Source: Candidatus Woesearchaeota archaeon (GTDB taxonomy: Archaea; Nanobdellota; Nanobdellia; Woesearchaeales; JAHWIC01). From it: a stretch of DNA of 7,954 nucleotides. Location of the stretch: positions 1 through 7,954 of the forward strand of contig JAHWIC010000041.1 of the NCBI GenBank assembly GCA_019322805.1, given 5' to 3'. Shown one piece after another: positions 1 through 6,793 of this stretch; position 1 is the first letter of the stretch, and each line of letters begins with the position of its first letter. The translations under genes were made by a program, and so were the position numbers. The notes below the pieces were generated by a model. It was not told the DNA's origin, did not search any database, and saw only the letters and a list, made by a program, of their open reading frames with translations.

Positions 1-3000
1 GAAGAGCCAATTTCTAAACCAGCGAAAGTTACTGGAAAGGCAATAAGATCGGTTTATTACAAGCCTTCGCATTATATAACCTTAACAATCATAATATTAT
101 TGGTAGCTCTGACTACCTTGTTCCTTTCAAAAGAGGAGGAGCGAAAAAAGAGAAGGAGGGAAATATTTATTATAATACTTATAATATGTTTATTTGTCGG
201 AATTTATTTCTTAGGGTCAGGATTATCTGGTTTGTTTGTTGCTGAAGAAGGATTGGTTAGTTATGAGCAGGATGTAGGCTGGGGGATCACTACTGATAAA
301 GAGCTTGATTTGATAATAACAAAACACCCAGAAGGGTTTAATTTAAGGACATTAAAATTAAGTGGAAGCTATATTGGAAATGGGACTATTAAAATCCATC
401 TTAAAACAATGGATGGAACAGAATATTTGATATTAGATAATGAAGCAATGGCTGAGCAAGGGCTTGCAGGGATTACTGCATTATTCTTAGAAGTTGAAGA
501 AGGAATCATTAAGGAGGTTCCTGAAGAAATAGATATGACCAAAAATGTTAGTGATGTTAATATAACAGAAGAGATGATTGAAAAAGAGGCAAGGATAGAA
601 TTAGCTTATAACTCAGGCACAAACTTTGATCCGGATAATAATGGTGTTGAGGATATTAATGGTGTTATTGACTTTACTGTTGCTAATTCTGAGTTTAACT
701 GGGAAATTGATGAGTCTAAACTTTGCACTAGATGGCAGGTCTATCCTGTTGGAAGCGAGGAAGCAACTATAGTTTGTTACGGCGCTCAAGCCTGCTGTAA
801 TTTTGTTGAATTACAGCCGTATATGAATGATTGGGATGAGCCATTTGTATTAACTTACGGCCTCTATGACTCTGGTTATGATAACCTGGTTTCTGCACAG
901 ATTATCTATGCTGACCTTGACACTGCAGAAATCTATTATACAGACTGGGCTAACCTGAGCGCTAAGTTTGTATCCAGGTTTGTTGCCTTTGAAGATATTT
1001 GCGCTGAAACCTGCATACTGCCTCCAGGATTAGATGATACTGAATATAAGGTTGTGGTTGAGGTTGAATCAGGGATATTAGAGATAGATAAGATTGCATA
1101 TACATTGAAGAACTTAACAACATCAACAAAGATAAAAGAAGTTGAATTTAATCCTACAGTCAGGAACGCAAAAAATGAGCTTGTTGAATATGATATTGAG
1201 TTTGAGGATGTCGATACAAAAGAGGTTAAGAAAACTGAAGAAATAAGAAAATCAAAGGGCCTCGCAGTTGCTTCTGCACCCGGATTAAATGTTAAAGAAG
1301 GGAAATATAATATCAAAGTAAAGCCAAAGAACCATCCAATCAAATCTATTGAGATTAATAACGTGGACATTGATTCTGATATATCTGAATTTATTGACAT
1401 CGACGATGCGCCTGAGTTTGGTGATTTTGTTGAGGTTTATGCGATTGACCCAACCAGGTTTAATTTCACAGAAGCGACTGTTACTGTGACTGCAAAAGGA
1501 AGTGCATTGTACAAATGCAAAGATTGGGACTTTATTGGGCAAACTTGTGAAGGAAGCTGGGAATTGTTTAAAACCGGATTAGTTCCAGGACAAGAGTATA
1601 CCTTTACATTAACTCCTGAAGATCCTGGTTTTGCTGAAACAATGCAGCCAAATGCTACTGAAGGGATAGATACTCTTGTTAACCAGAATGCCCCAGACAC
1701 AAATTACGGCAGCCAGACAATGCTGGCTGCTGGTGAATCCAGCGGCAATTATGCAGCTGCTTTAATCAAGTTTAATGATATTAACGATATACCAGGTTAT
1801 GCTGATATAACCGCTGCAAAACTTAAACTCTACTTCTATGATTCGCCAACAGATCCAGCAAACCCTATAAACCTGTCAACAAGAAAGATTATCTCTGACT
1901 GGACTGAATCAGGCGTAACCTGGAATACAAAACCTGCTTATTCAGACCAGTATTCAGACAAGGTTACATTAACCAATAACTATGGCTGGGTTGAATGGGA
2001 TGTTGCTGAGGGTGTTCAAAATATAGTTAACGGCAGCAGCCCAAATTATGGTGTCGCTATTGTTCCCGATGTAGGAACAGCTGGCACAGATAAGAGATTC
2101 TACAGCAGCGACTATTCAAATGCGTCATTGCATCCTATTTTAGAAGTAAATTACACAACCACAGAAGTGCCAGACATATCAATAATCTGGCCGAGCAACA
2201 ATACCCAGCACGGAACTGGAGATTTAATAATAGGATATAATGTAACCTCAGAATCAGAGATAGCTGGCTGCTCTTTAATAAACAGCGACAATGGCAATGT
2301 TTTAGATACAGATGACTCAATTACTAAAAACACTCTTCAGTTATTTACACTAATGATAAACTTAGAAGGAACTAAATATTTCAATATAAACTGCACAGAT
2401 ATAACCGGCCATACAGAAACAAGTGAAATAATGACAGTTTATATCAATGCTTCTAAAGCAGATATTTATGGAAAGGTCCAAGATTCTAATGGAACTGCCA
2501 TAGATTCGCTTGTTGAATTCATACAGGATGGAACAGTTAAGCATGATAGTACGGGCTTTATACACGCATTTGTTGTGGACGATGGCATGTATGATGTTGT
2601 TATTAGCCCTGTGGGCTATGTATTTAACCAAGTGCGCTTCAAAGATGTAAATGTCACCCAAAACAGAATCAAGATTATTGATATAGAAGATGCAACCTCA
2701 AGTTATGGATTTACGAAAACTTATTCAATTGATCCAACTAATTTTGTCTTCGGCAATGCAACTGTTACAATTACTACTGCTGCTGATGACTGGCTGTATA
2801 AGTGCAAAGACTGGAACTTCACAACTCAGACATGCTATGGCAACTGGAGTATTCTTAAAACAGACCTTGCTCCTGGACAAGCATATAACTTTACCTTAAC
2901 AGCTGATGACCCGGGGTTTGCAGAACAGCCTGGCTCTGAAGGCAAAGATACTTATCTAAAATCCAGTGTGCCAAATCAAAACTTTGGAGTAGAGGATGTA

Positions 3001-5280
3001 TTTCAAGTCAAAGGAGATCAAAATCAAAGGGGTTTAGTAGAATTTAATTTATCAGATATTCCATCCCAAGCAATAATAGAAAATGCTACTTTGGAATTGT
3101 ATGTAACTGGAAAAGGAACTGGAAGTCCAGTGATTAACCTTTATAGAATTAATAACAGCTGGACAGAAGGAACCGGGATAGGAGAAACTACAGATGATGG
3201 GGCAACATGGAATTCTAGAAATGGAAGTTTGAATTGGGACGCTGCTGGTGGAGATTATGATGAAAAAATTTGGGCAAACACAACCTTGTATGACAAGGAT
3301 ATGTGGTATTCATGGAATATAGCAGAGCTTGTGCAAAACTGGGTTAATGGCAGTTATCCAAATTATGGGCTTATGTTAAAAGATGTTACATTAGCCACAG
3401 TCGTTTGGAGTTTTGCATCAAGCGATAACATAAACTCAACAATACGCCCAAAAATAAATATAACCTATATTGCGTCTATACCTCCAAATGTAACCTCGAT
3501 TCAAATAACTCCTGCTACAGCATACACCAATAATGACCTAAACTGCTCATTTATTGTAATAGATGAGGACGCTGGAGATAATCTGAGCGTAAACTATACC
3601 TGGTATAATGGGACCTCTGCAATAATAAAAGGAGCATTAAATGTTACAAATGGAACCCAAACATCAATAATCCTTAGCAGTGGGAACACATCAAAAAATG
3701 AGGTATGGAACTGCTCTGTAATCCCTCATGATGGAACAATGTATGGGACTGAGAGAAGTTCAGCCAAAACAATACAAAACTCACTGCCTACTGCGCCTGG
3801 TGTTGATGTACTGCCCAATTCCCCAGAAGATGATGATGATCTGGTTGCATCAATTACTGTAGCAGGCACAGACGCTGATGGAGACTCAGTAACCTACAGC
3901 TATCAGTGGTACAAAAATGAAGTTTTGCAGCCCGGACTTACTACTAATACTGTATCGCATGTGCTCACCTCAATAGGTGAGAACTGGAGTGTTGTTGTGA
4001 CTCCTAATGACGGCGAGGGAAATGGTGCAGCAGGAGAAGATGAGGTTACAATAAGTGGAGCTGCTCCAGAACAAGCATTACCTATAGAATTAATCTCGCC
4101 TGCAAATGCTTCTACATGGACAACTTCAAATAATGTAATATTCCAATATAATGTGTCAATTAGTATAAGAAACTGTTCCTTGATAATTAACAACGCTATA
4201 GACCAAACAGATACAAATGTCACTCCAAATTCGACAAAATCCTTTACAAAAACATTAAGCAACGGTGATTATGCATGGTCAGTAAACTGCACCAATATTG
4301 ATAATTCAACAAATAGTTCAGCAACATGGCAATTAACAGTAAATTATGATAGCGGGGGTGGAGGCTCCCCAGGCGGTGGCGGCGGAGGAGGCGGTGGTGT
4401 TAGAAGACAATGCTCTGACCGCATAGACAATGACGGTGACGGTCTAATAGATTATCCCAATGACCCTGGCTGTATAAGCGCATACGATGATGATGAAATA
4501 AACATTATTGAGGGATGTGCTGAGTATTGGCTTTGTTCTGGATGGGGGGAATGTGTAAATAGTAAGCAGGCAAGAGTCTGTACAGATCTGAACCACTGCG
4601 GAACAATAGAGAACAAACCATTAGAAACGAGAAACTGCACTGTTGAAGAAGTTCCTGAAATTGAGAATGTTACAGTTCCTCCAGCTCCAGAAAAGGTTAC
4701 TGGAAAAACAATCGAGGTTCTTCCAGAGCAACGGCCAAATCCATACTATGTGATTCCAACAATCCTTTTATTCATAACTCTGGTTGCTATAATAGCTTTA
4801 AGAAAAACCAAGCTTCCTGAAAAGATAAAAAATCCAATTGCAGTGCTCCATATCCTGCTTATTGTTATGATTCTGGTGCTTCTTGCAGCATCATTCTTGG
4901 GCTCCACAATAACAGGGCTTGTTCCATTAGAAGGCATAAATGCAACAAATATACGTGAAATTGCCACAAGCAACCCAATAAATATTTCTGTGATAGCAGC
5001 AGCAATAATCATGGTCATAATATCGTTTGTTTTAGTTGTAGAAAAGATGATTAGGAAATTCAAGCCTGGCGAGCATAAGGCAAATCTTATTTCATCCTTA
5101 GATAAGGTAACAAAGAAATTTAAATCCGGCAGGTGTAAAACATTACTCACACAATATTTGGATAAGACTATTAAGAAGATTAAGAAACCTAAACATGGCA
5201 GACATAAAAAATCTAACCTATTTTCAGATAAAATACTCAAAAAAATCAAACAGTGGAGGAATAAAAAATGGAAAAGATAA
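1..5280 (+). CDS. Giant modular cell-surface protein with DNRLRE and Ig-like domains, five membrane helices and a basic tail (5' partial)
   Basis: The frame is open from base 1 (1759 residues visible), with no ATG before residue 138; a TTG at 100 lies inside a helix and is not a credible start. Modules by visible residue number: helix 25-43, basic loop SKEEERKKRRR, helix 55-80; family N-domain ~81-170; Ca-binding-like DPDNNGVED 210-218; Cys-rich domain to ~370, with CAETC; transthyretin-like fold ~377-472; YKCKDW module 473-546; DNRLRE (CBM96-like) 555-720; Ig-like 721-819; second transthyretin-like 820-901; second YKCKDW 902-975; second DNRLRE 981-1158; three Ig/cadherin-like domains ~1161-1450; Gly linker; NDGDG loop 1471-1491; TSP1-like Cys/Trp module 1506-1546; helices 1581-1600, ~1613-1640, 1661-1680; Lys-rich tail 1681-1759. 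About 50 N-x-S/T sequons support an external, glycosylated ectodomain. No catalytic site was recognised. Adhesion or glycan binding is inferred from the DNRLRE modules. The next gene overlaps its end by 13 bases. Confidence 0.9.
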   Translation, partial: EEPISKPAKVTGKAIRSVYYKPSHYITLTIIILLVALTTLFLSKEEERKKRRREIFIIILIICLFVGIYFLGSGLSGLFVAEEGLVSYEQDVGWGITTDKELDLIITKHPEGFNLRTLKLSGSYIGNGTIKIHLKTMDGTEYLILDNEAMAEQGLAGITALFLEVEEGIIKEVPEEIDMTKNVSDVNITEEMIEKEARIELAYNSGTNFDPDNNGVEDINGVIDFTVANSEFNWEIDESKLCTRWQVYPVGSEEATIVCYGAQACCNFVELQPYMNDWDEPFVLTYGLYDSGYDNLVSAQIIYADLDTAEIYYTDWANLSAKFVSRFVAFEDICAETCILPPGLDDTEYKVVVEVESGILEIDKIAYTLKNLTTSTKIKEVEFNPTVRNAKNELVEYDIEFEDVDTKEVKKTEEIRKSKGLAVASAPGLNVKEGKYNIKVKPKNHPIKSIEINNVDIDSDISEFIDIDDAPEFGDFVEVYAIDPTRFNFTEATVTVTAKGSALYKCKDWDFIGQTCEGSWELFKTGLVPGQEYTFTLTPEDPGFAETMQPNATEGIDTLVNQNAPDTNYGSQTMLAAGESSGNYAAALIKFNDINDIPGYADITAAKLKLYFYDSPTDPANPINLSTRKIISDWTESGVTWNTKPAYSDQYSDKVTLTNNYGWVEWDVAEGVQNIVNGSSPNYGVAIVPDVGTAGTDKRFYSSDYSNASLHPILEVNYTTTEVPDISIIWPSNNTQHGTGDLIIGYNVTSESEIAGCSLINSDNGNVLDTDDSITKNTLQLFTLMINLEGTKYFNINCTDITGHTETSEIMTVYINASKADIYGKVQDSNGTAIDSLVEFIQDGTVKHDSTGFIHAFVVDDGMYDVVISPVGYVFNQVRFKDVNVTQNRIKIIDIEDATSSYGFTKTYSIDPTNFVFGNATVTITTAADDWLYKCKDWNFTTQTCYGNWSILKTDLAPGQAYNFTLTADDPGFAEQPGSEGKDTYLKSSVPNQNFGVEDVFQVKGDQNQRGLVEFNLSDIPSQAIIENATLELYVTGKGTGSPVINLYRINNSWTEGTGIGETTDDGATWNSRNGSLNWDAAGGDYDEKIWANTTLYDKDMWYSWNIAELVQNWVNGSYPNYGLMLKDVTLATVVWSFASSDNINSTIRPKINITYIASIPPNVTSIQITPATAYTNNDLNCSFIVIDEDAGDNLSVNYTWYNGTSAIIKGALNVTNGTQTSIILSSGNTSKNEVWNCSVIPHDGTMYGTERSSAKTIQNSLPTAPGVDVLPNSPEDDDDLVASITVAGTDADGDSVTYSYQWYKNEVLQPGLTTNTVSHVLTSIGENWSVVVTPNDGEGNGAAGEDEVTISGAAPEQALPIELISPANASTWTTSNNVIFQYNVSISIRNCSLIINNAIDQTDTNVTPNSTKSFTKTLSNGDYAWSVNCTNIDNSTNSSATWQLTVNYDSGGGGSPGGGGGGGGGVRRQCSDRIDNDGDGLIDYPNDPGCISAYDDDEINIIEGCAEYWLCSGWGECVNSKQARVCTDLNHCGTIENKPLETRNCTVEEVPEIENVTVPPAPEKVTGKTIEVLPEQRPNPYYVIPTILLFITLVAIIALRKTKLPEKIKNPIAVLHILLIVMILVLLAASFLGSTITGLVPLEGINATNIREIATSNPINISVIAAAIIMVIISFVLVVEKMIRKFKPGEHKANLISSLDKVTKKFKSGRCKTLLTQYLDKTIKKIKKPKHGRHKKSNLFSDKILKKIKQWRNKKWKR
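1417..1638 (+). repeat. Internal protein repeat, YKCKDW module copy 1
   Basis: Copy 1 of a ~74-residue module that recurs at 2704-2925. Shared landmarks in order are IDPT-F-F, ATVT(V/I)T, LYKCKDW(D/N)F, QTC-G-W, L-PGQ-Y-FTLT and DPGFAE. In both places a transthyretin-like region precedes it and a DNRLRE domain follows it. The three Cys/Trp-containing motifs suggest a small beta fold with a disulfide, but no biochemical function is known to me. Confidence 0.85.
1663..2160 (+). other. DNRLRE domain 1 (CBM96-like) within the giant protein
   Basis: The region runs from GIDTLVNQNAPDTNYGSQ through ALIKFNDINDIPGY and AKLKLYFYD, then WTESGVTWNT, VQNIVNG and PNYGVAIV, ending LEVNYTT. This order (D-x-x-[LV] with N-YG, L-KF-L---P, A-L-L, W-E--VTWN, V-NG--NYG) is the signature of DNRLRE / disaggregatase-related repeats. 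Some members of that family bind acidic polysaccharide. Ligand binding in this protein is inferred only. Confidence 0.85.
2704..2925 (+). repeat. Internal protein repeat, YKCKDW module copy 2
   Basis: Second copy of the module at 1417-1638, with the same motif order (IDPT, ATVTIT, LYKCKDWNF, QTC, PGQ, DPGFAE). The two copies have diverged substantially between the conserved motifs, so the duplication is not recent. Confidence 0.85.
2941..3474 (+). other. DNRLRE domain 2 (CBM96-like) within the giant protein
   Basis: GKDTYLKSSVPNQNFGVED, then GLVEFNLSDIPSQAIIENAT with LELYV, a longer insert with NSWTEGTGIGETTDDGATWN, VQNWVNGSYPNYGLMLK, ending IRPKINITYIA. Same signature order as the first DNRLRE domain, but with a larger loop around the WTEG/ATWN part that is typical of the longer members of the family. 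Confidence 0.88.
4354..4398 (+). repeat. Gly-rich linker, GC-rich island
   Basis: Fifteen residues, Gly apart from one Ser-Pro pair (GGGGSPGGGGGGGGG). It separates the last Ig-like domain from the Cys-rich membrane-proximal part. The DNA is a G-rich island in otherwise AT-rich sequence and contains many GG pairs, so it could be prone to slippage or length variation. It probably acts as a flexible hinge. Confidence 0.9.
4411..4638 (+). other. Membrane-proximal NDGDG loop and TSP1-like Cys/Trp module
   Basis: First element: Cys, then RIDNDGDGLIDYPNDPG and Cys, an Asp-rich loop of calcium-binding type. Second element: CAEYWLCSGWGECVN, QARVC, CGT, KP, TRNC, resembling a thrombospondin type 1 pattern (W-x2-C-S-x-W-x2-C ... 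R-x-C). To my knowledge the pair is common just before C-terminal anchors of large DPANN surface proteins. It is followed by an acidic/Pro stalk and VTGK before the first C-terminal helix. Confidence 0.7.
5041..5277 (+). repeat. Lys-rich cytoplasmic tail of ~20-residue tandem repeats
   Basis: Four degenerate units starting EKMIRKFK (5041), DKVTKKFK (5101), DKTIKKIK (5161) and DKILKKIK (5227), with lengths 20, 20, 22 and 17 residues. About 29 of 79 residues are Lys or Arg against 5 acidic. Each unit has the pattern (D/E)K-x2-(K/R)K-(F/I)K. The periodicity is visible in the DNA at about 60 bases. By the positive-inside rule this tail lies in the cytoplasm. Confidence 0.8.
5255..5259 (+). promoter_or_regulatory. 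Shine-Dalgarno site for the small surface protein
   Basis: GGAGG lies 8 bases before the ATG at 5268, inside the Trp-Arg codons (TGG AGG) of the upstream gene's basic tail. It is the only clear Shine-Dalgarno tied to a start in this window. It fits reinitiation or coupling by ribosomes finishing the giant protein. Confidence 0.75.
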
Positions 5281-5870
5281 AAGACAAATTAACAAAAATC
5301 AAGATTGCTGTAGTTATAACCGCTGTTTTAGTTTTAAGCGTGTATATATTCAAGAATCCGAACATTACTGGGTATGTATCTACGGATTTTGTTATGCAGA
5401 ATTTAAATCTAACAATAACTCAAAGCCAGAGCTTTACTTTAACATCAACTAGCCCTGAACCATTTACCTTAACTGCATTCAAGCTAACTGGGGAGGTTAT
5501 TGGCGACGGAAGAGTGGAGATCTATCTGGATAACAGGCAGGGCCAGCAGCTTCTGATCTACAGAAATCTAAAAACAAAAGACAAAGGCATAGGCGCTATA
5601 ACCGGGTTTTCCGTTGAAGGAGAGGTTGAGGAAGCAAAAAAAGCAGCTTATTTTGTAATAAGCCCCGGAGAGATAATCCAAAATCCAGAGCTGCAGGAAT
5701 TATCTGAAAAAAAGGAAACAGTCAGCGGCACTTTCGAGAATCAGTGCAGTGATACCTGTTTTATAAGGATGGAATTATCCAGCAGTACAGTATATGATAT
5801 AGTCTTCAAGGTTGAATCAGGCACAAGCCTAAAGATTAATAATATCTTTTATACAATTGATGTAGAATAA
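5268..5870 (+). CDS. Small signal-anchored surface protein, minimal paralogue of its large neighbours
   Basis: 200 residues. A basic N-terminus (MEKIKDKLTKIK) precedes one helix at ~13-28, so the rest should face outside. After the membrane comes NITGYV, then a beta-rich domain containing FKLTGEVIGDGRVEIYLDN. It matches LKLSGSYIGNGTIKIHL in the upstream giant and VQLSGNYSGNGTFKVYLED in the downstream one. The C-terminal part (C160-x3-C164, then VESG...INNIFYT) matches the CAETC...VESG...DKIAYT stretch at 1000-1107 of the giant. It therefore keeps the two family domains but lacks the calcium-like loop, DNRLRE and Ig modules, and has no second anchor. The start is backed by GGAGG 8 bases upstream. 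Its ATG sits inside the last codons of the upstream gene, which suggests translational coupling. Few sequons (NIT, NLT). It could be a subunit assembling with the giant; function unknown. Confidence 0.87.
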   Translation: MEKIKDKLTKIKIAVVITAVLVLSVYIFKNPNITGYVSTDFVMQNLNLTITQSQSFTLTSTSPEPFTLTAFKLTGEVIGDGRVEIYLDNRQGQQLLIYRNLKTKDKGIGAITGFSVEGEVEEAKKAAYFVISPGEIIQNPELQELSEKKETVSGTFENQCSDTCFIRMELSSSTVYDIVFKVESGTSLKINNIFYTIDVE

Positions 5871-5885
5871 TAAGGAGGCATACTA

Positions 5886-5898
5886 AATATTTATATAT
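5886..5898 (+). promoter_or_regulatory. Archaeal TATA box for the SpoIIM-family gene
   Basis: AATATTTATATAT, with the core TTTATATAT at 5890-5898, is centred about 27 bases before the ATG at 5921. That is the usual archaeal TATA-to-start-site distance, so transcription should begin at or very near the ATG, giving a leaderless mRNA. The absence of a Shine-Dalgarno between box and ATG agrees. The identical 13-mer recurs at 6867-6879. Confidence 0.65.
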
Positions 5899-5920
5899 CC
5901 AATAACCCTGAAATTATAAA

Positions 5921-6757
5921 ATGGTATTAGAACTGTTAATTAATCCAAAGAAGGTGCAAGGAAAAGCGTGGGAGATGTATTTCATAGGTTTTGTCTATTC
6001 GTTTGTTGCTGTATTCTTAAGCATGTGGATATTTAAGGGGTATGCAAGCATAGTAATGGTAACATTGACAGTAGTTGCTTCTGTACCTTTTGTTCATTCT
6101 GTGATTGAATTAGAGGAAAAAAAGGATATTGCTATAAAAAAAGAGCGCAGCCTGTTAAAAGAGCACAGCAAAGCAATCTCAATATTTATTTATCTATTCC
6201 TGGGATTTGTTACCTCCTTTGGCTTATTGTACCTGATTTTGCCAGCAGAGATAATTCAAAGTGTCTTTAGCGCCCAGATAGAAACGATAATAGCGGTTAA
6301 CCCAAATGCTCCTGTTGGAAATTTTATATCTGATCTCAATGCATTGAGCTCGATACTCTTCAATAATCTTAAGATACTGTTTTTCTGCATTGCATTCTCA
6401 TTCTTCTACGGAGCTGGAGCAATCTTTATCCTGACATGGAATGCTTCTGTAATGGCAACAGCAATTGGCTCTTTTATCAAGAGCAATTTACTGCATGTTG
6501 CAAGTGCAGCAGGTTATCTGCAAATAACCTCCTTGGGCTTATTGCGGTATCTGCTTCATGGGATTCCAGAGATAATTGCTTATTTTATTGGCGGCTTAGC
6601 AAGCGGAATAATCTCGTTTGCTGTCATAAAGCATGATATTCATGGAAAAATATTCAATCGTATCCTTCTTGATGCCACTGACATGATCCTAATCTCAGTA
6701 GTTATCTTGATTATTGCAGCATTGATAGAGATGTTTGTAGTTCCAATGATTATTTGA
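5921..6757 (+). CDS. SpoIIM-family (DUF95) integral membrane protein
   Basis: 278 residues, a normal length for archaeal SpoIIM-like proteins. About six hydrophobic segments: 19-38, 42-62, 86-107, 149-186 (possibly re-entrant or two helices), 206-236 and 251-278. Family hallmarks are NN at 148-149, FFYGAGAIFILTWN ending at W173-N174, and HGIPEIIAYFIGG starting at H213. A charged amphipathic stretch (ELEEKKDIAIKKERSLLKEH) at 63-82 lies between helices 2 and 3, as is usual in archaeal members. The name comes from Bacillus SpoIIM, which works with SpoIID/SpoIIP in peptidoglycan remodelling during engulfment. Archaea here have no sporulation, and the biochemical role of archaeal members is unknown. 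A TATA box ~27 bases upstream of ATG and no Shine-Dalgarno point to an independent, leaderless transcript. Its place between surface-protein genes suggests an envelope role, but that is inference. Confidence 0.93.
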   Translation: MVLELLINPKKVQGKAWEMYFIGFVYSFVAVFLSMWIFKGYASIVMVTLTVVASVPFVHSVIELEEKKDIAIKKERSLLKEHSKAISIFIYLFLGFVTSFGLLYLILPAEIIQSVFSAQIETIIAVNPNAPVGNFISDLNALSSILFNNLKILFFCIAFSFFYGAGAIFILTWNASVMATAIGSFIKSNLLHVASAAGYLQITSLGLLRYLLHGIPEIIAYFIGGLASGIISFAVIKHDIHGKIFNRILLDATDMILISVVILIIAALIEMFVVPMII

Positions 6758-6793
6758 TTTTTAAGGCTTATAATCAGATTTCTAATAGATAAT

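Noticed and set aside
100..102. TTG as start codon of the giant protein
   Set aside because: It falls in the middle of a hydrophobic helix that begins around base 73, there is no Shine-Dalgarno or TATA box at a fitting distance, and coding sequence similar to the C-terminal VTGK stalk continues in frame to base 1.
127..171. Purine-rich AAGGAGGG at 153-160 as a ribosome site for an internal start before the second helix
   Set aside because: It is explained by Arg/Lys codons of the cytoplasmic loop. No ATG, GTG or TTG lies in frame at a suitable distance (the ATG at 186 is out of frame; only ATA and ATT are near), so internal initiation would need a rare ATT start.
936..1400. 154-codon open frame on the - strand
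   Set aside because: It lies entirely inside the Cys-rich and transthyretin-like part of the giant protein, whose sense translation matches its paralogues; the antisense product shows no recognisable family.
4352..4400. G-quadruplex in the Gly-rich linker DNA
   Set aside because: Mostly GG pairs rather than four GGG runs, and fully explained by Gly codons, so only a weak two-tier structure would be possible.
4746..5249. 167-codon open frame on the - strand rich in hydrophobic residues
   Set aside because: It mirrors the helices and Lys-rich tail of the sense gene; AT-rich hydrophobic coding often gives hydrophobic antisense frames. No promoter or ribosome site was seen for it.
5195..5452. 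85-codon + strand frame overlapping the end of the giant gene and the start of the small gene
   Set aside because: It overlaps two better supported genes in another frame, and the alternative product has no family similarity.
5921..6757. Sporulation function implied by the SpoIIM name
   Set aside because: The family is broad and present in non-sporulating archaea; nothing else in the window relates to sporulation.
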